From positions 1 to 6,743 of the forward strand of contig JAGHAW010000086.1 of the NCBI GenBank assembly GCA_021161305.1: a stretch of 6,743 nucleotides of DNA. Reading direction: 5' to 3'. The position numbers and the translations under genes were made by a program. The DNA comes from Sulfurimonas sp. GTDB lineage: Bacteria; Campylobacterota; Campylobacteria; Campylobacterales; Sulfurimonadaceae. The notes below the pieces were generated by a model. It did no database searches. It was not told where the DNA came from and was given only the letters and a program-made list of their open reading frames with translations. Every line of letters begins with the position of its first letter. Position 1 is the stretch's first letter. This document shows, one piece after another, positions 6,139 through 6,743 of the stretch.

Positions 6139-6743
6139 TAATTATTACCTAAAGTTATATTTATATTTATTTTCATGCCTTTCAATGAAGCAGCAACATC
6201 TTTATCTGAGAGAGCTTTAAGCAATTTTTTAAGTGCTTCTACTCCATCATTTTCATTTTCAATTTGTTCTTGGTTTTCGAGTTCTTCGTCGCATGTAGTG
6301 TCTAAGTTTGTCTCTACGAGACTTTCAATTTCATCACTTTGACTGACTTCATCCAACTCTTCTAAATCTACTTCTTCACCTATAGCCAACTTAAGTTCTC
6401 TAGTATTTAAAGCATCGATACTGTCTATCTCACTAGTCGCAATTTTTAAGAGAGTCTCTTCATCAACTATACTATCTAAATCCTCATCACTCAACTCTTC
6501 TACTGCACTTTGTATCTGTGCTTCTAAATTTTCTTCAGTTTCAACTTCTTCATCAAGTTCTAGCTCTTCATCAGAATTTTCTTCAGTTTCAACTTCTTCA
6601 TCAAGTTCTAGCTCTTCATCAGAATCTTCTTCAGTTTCAACTTCTTCATCAAGTTCTAGCTCTTCATTCAACTCAACTTCTTCATCAAGTTCTAGCTCTT
6701 TATCAGAATCTTCTTCAGTTTCAACTTCTTCATCAAGTTCTAG
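6138..6743 (-). CDS. Highly acidic repeat protein, ChePep-like chemotaxis regulator, 5' end outside window
   Basis: The frame is open from the right edge to a TAA at 6138, giving 201 residues with the N-terminus missing. A TTG at 6671 is not a credible start, since the repeats continue upstream of it in frame. It starts with Glu/Asp-rich repeats (about residues 1-72), followed by a less repetitive acidic stretch (LSDEDLDSIVDEETLLKIAT and similar) and a compact end, LKALSDKDVAASLKGMKINI, then NITLGNN. The position directly before gmk matches H. pylori HP0322 (ChePep, a poly-Glu-rich protein) and C. jejuni Cj1178c. ChePep is known to sit at the flagellated pole, to work with CheZ and to control flagellar rotation; it also has an N-terminal region that would lie outside this window. 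Assignment rests on synteny, acidity and being the last gene before gmk; disordered acidic sequence alone would not identify it. Confidence 0.75.
   Translation of the reverse strand, partial: LELDEEVETEEDSDKELELDEEVELNEELELDEEVETEEDSDEELELDEEVETEENSDEELELDEEVETEENLEAQIQSAVEELSDEDLDSIVDEETLLKIATSEIDSIDALNTRELKLAIGEEVDLEELDEVSQSDEIESLVETNLDTTCDEELENQEQIENENDGVEALKKLLKALSDKDVAASLKGMKININITLGNN
6533..6743 (-). repeat. In-frame tandem 48-bp repeats coding for acidic peptide
   Basis: A 23-base core recurs identically at 6541, 6589, 6637, 6673 and 6721, the last cut by the window edge. Spacings are 48, 48, 36 and 48 bases, all multiples of three. Each full unit encodes SDEELELDEEVETEEN or a close variant (D for final N, LN for SD, K for one E). 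The 36-base unit lacks the TEE(D/N) part, so unit length changes in whole codons. The array continues beyond the right edge. Near-identity of the DNA, not just the protein, points to recent duplication or ongoing expansion and contraction. Confidence 0.92.

Noticed and set aside
6138..6671. TTG 6671 as the start of the acidic protein
   Set aside because: The same repeats continue in frame for 24 more codons to the window edge, so the start must lie outside.
6533..6743. CRISPR array
   Set aside because: The repeats are directly adjacent with no unique spacers, keep a reading frame and encode an acidic peptide.

Overview
The window looks like chromosomal DNA from a member of the Campylobacterota (Epsilonproteobacteria), most probably a Sulfurimonas-like free-living relative. 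The DNA is AT-rich, the proteins are rich in Lys/Ile/Ser/Leu, and the right half carries the gene order (acidic ChePep-type protein)-gmk-tatA-argS. I know this order from Helicobacter pylori (HP0322-HP0319) and Campylobacter jejuni (Cj1178c-Cj1175c). The genus is an inference from protein flavour; no rRNA is present.

Layout, left to right. (1) Positions 1-809, minus strand: the N-terminal 269 residues of an exported TPR protein that changes into beta-strand-rich sequence, resembling Slam/DUF560-type outer-membrane proteins; it runs off the left edge. (2) 862-2163, minus: an NhaC-family antiporter whose conserved N-terminus continues upstream to about 2232 without a standard start codon. (3) 2241-2864, minus: a GNAT-fold acetyltransferase. 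Genes 1-3 are closely spaced on one strand and may be one transcription unit. (4) 2912-3613, plus: an exported YkuD-type L,D-transpeptidase, the only plus-strand gene, with a perfect TATAAT -10 box in the 47-bp divergent gap. (5) 3610-6743, minus: argS, tatA, gmk and the C-terminal part of the ChePep-like protein, which runs off the right edge. Transcription goes chePep to gmk to tatA to argS, with a TAATG overlap between chePep and gmk and 3 bases between tatA and argS.

The right-hand operon joins a polar chemotaxis regulator to housekeeping genes (GMP to GDP, Tat export, Arg-tRNA synthesis). The left-hand genes concern the cell envelope and ion balance: an ion antiporter, a peptidoglycan-modifying enzyme and a putative outer-membrane protein. 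There is no gene-free stretch over 70 bases, and no RNA gene, mobile element or CRISPR array was seen. I found no clearly new multi-gene system. The points most worth a second look are the missing standard start codon of the antiporter, the in-frame 48-bp repeats of the ChePep-like gene, the partial Slam-like gene, and the TTAA shared by two convergent stop codons with alternative hairpins embedded just before it.
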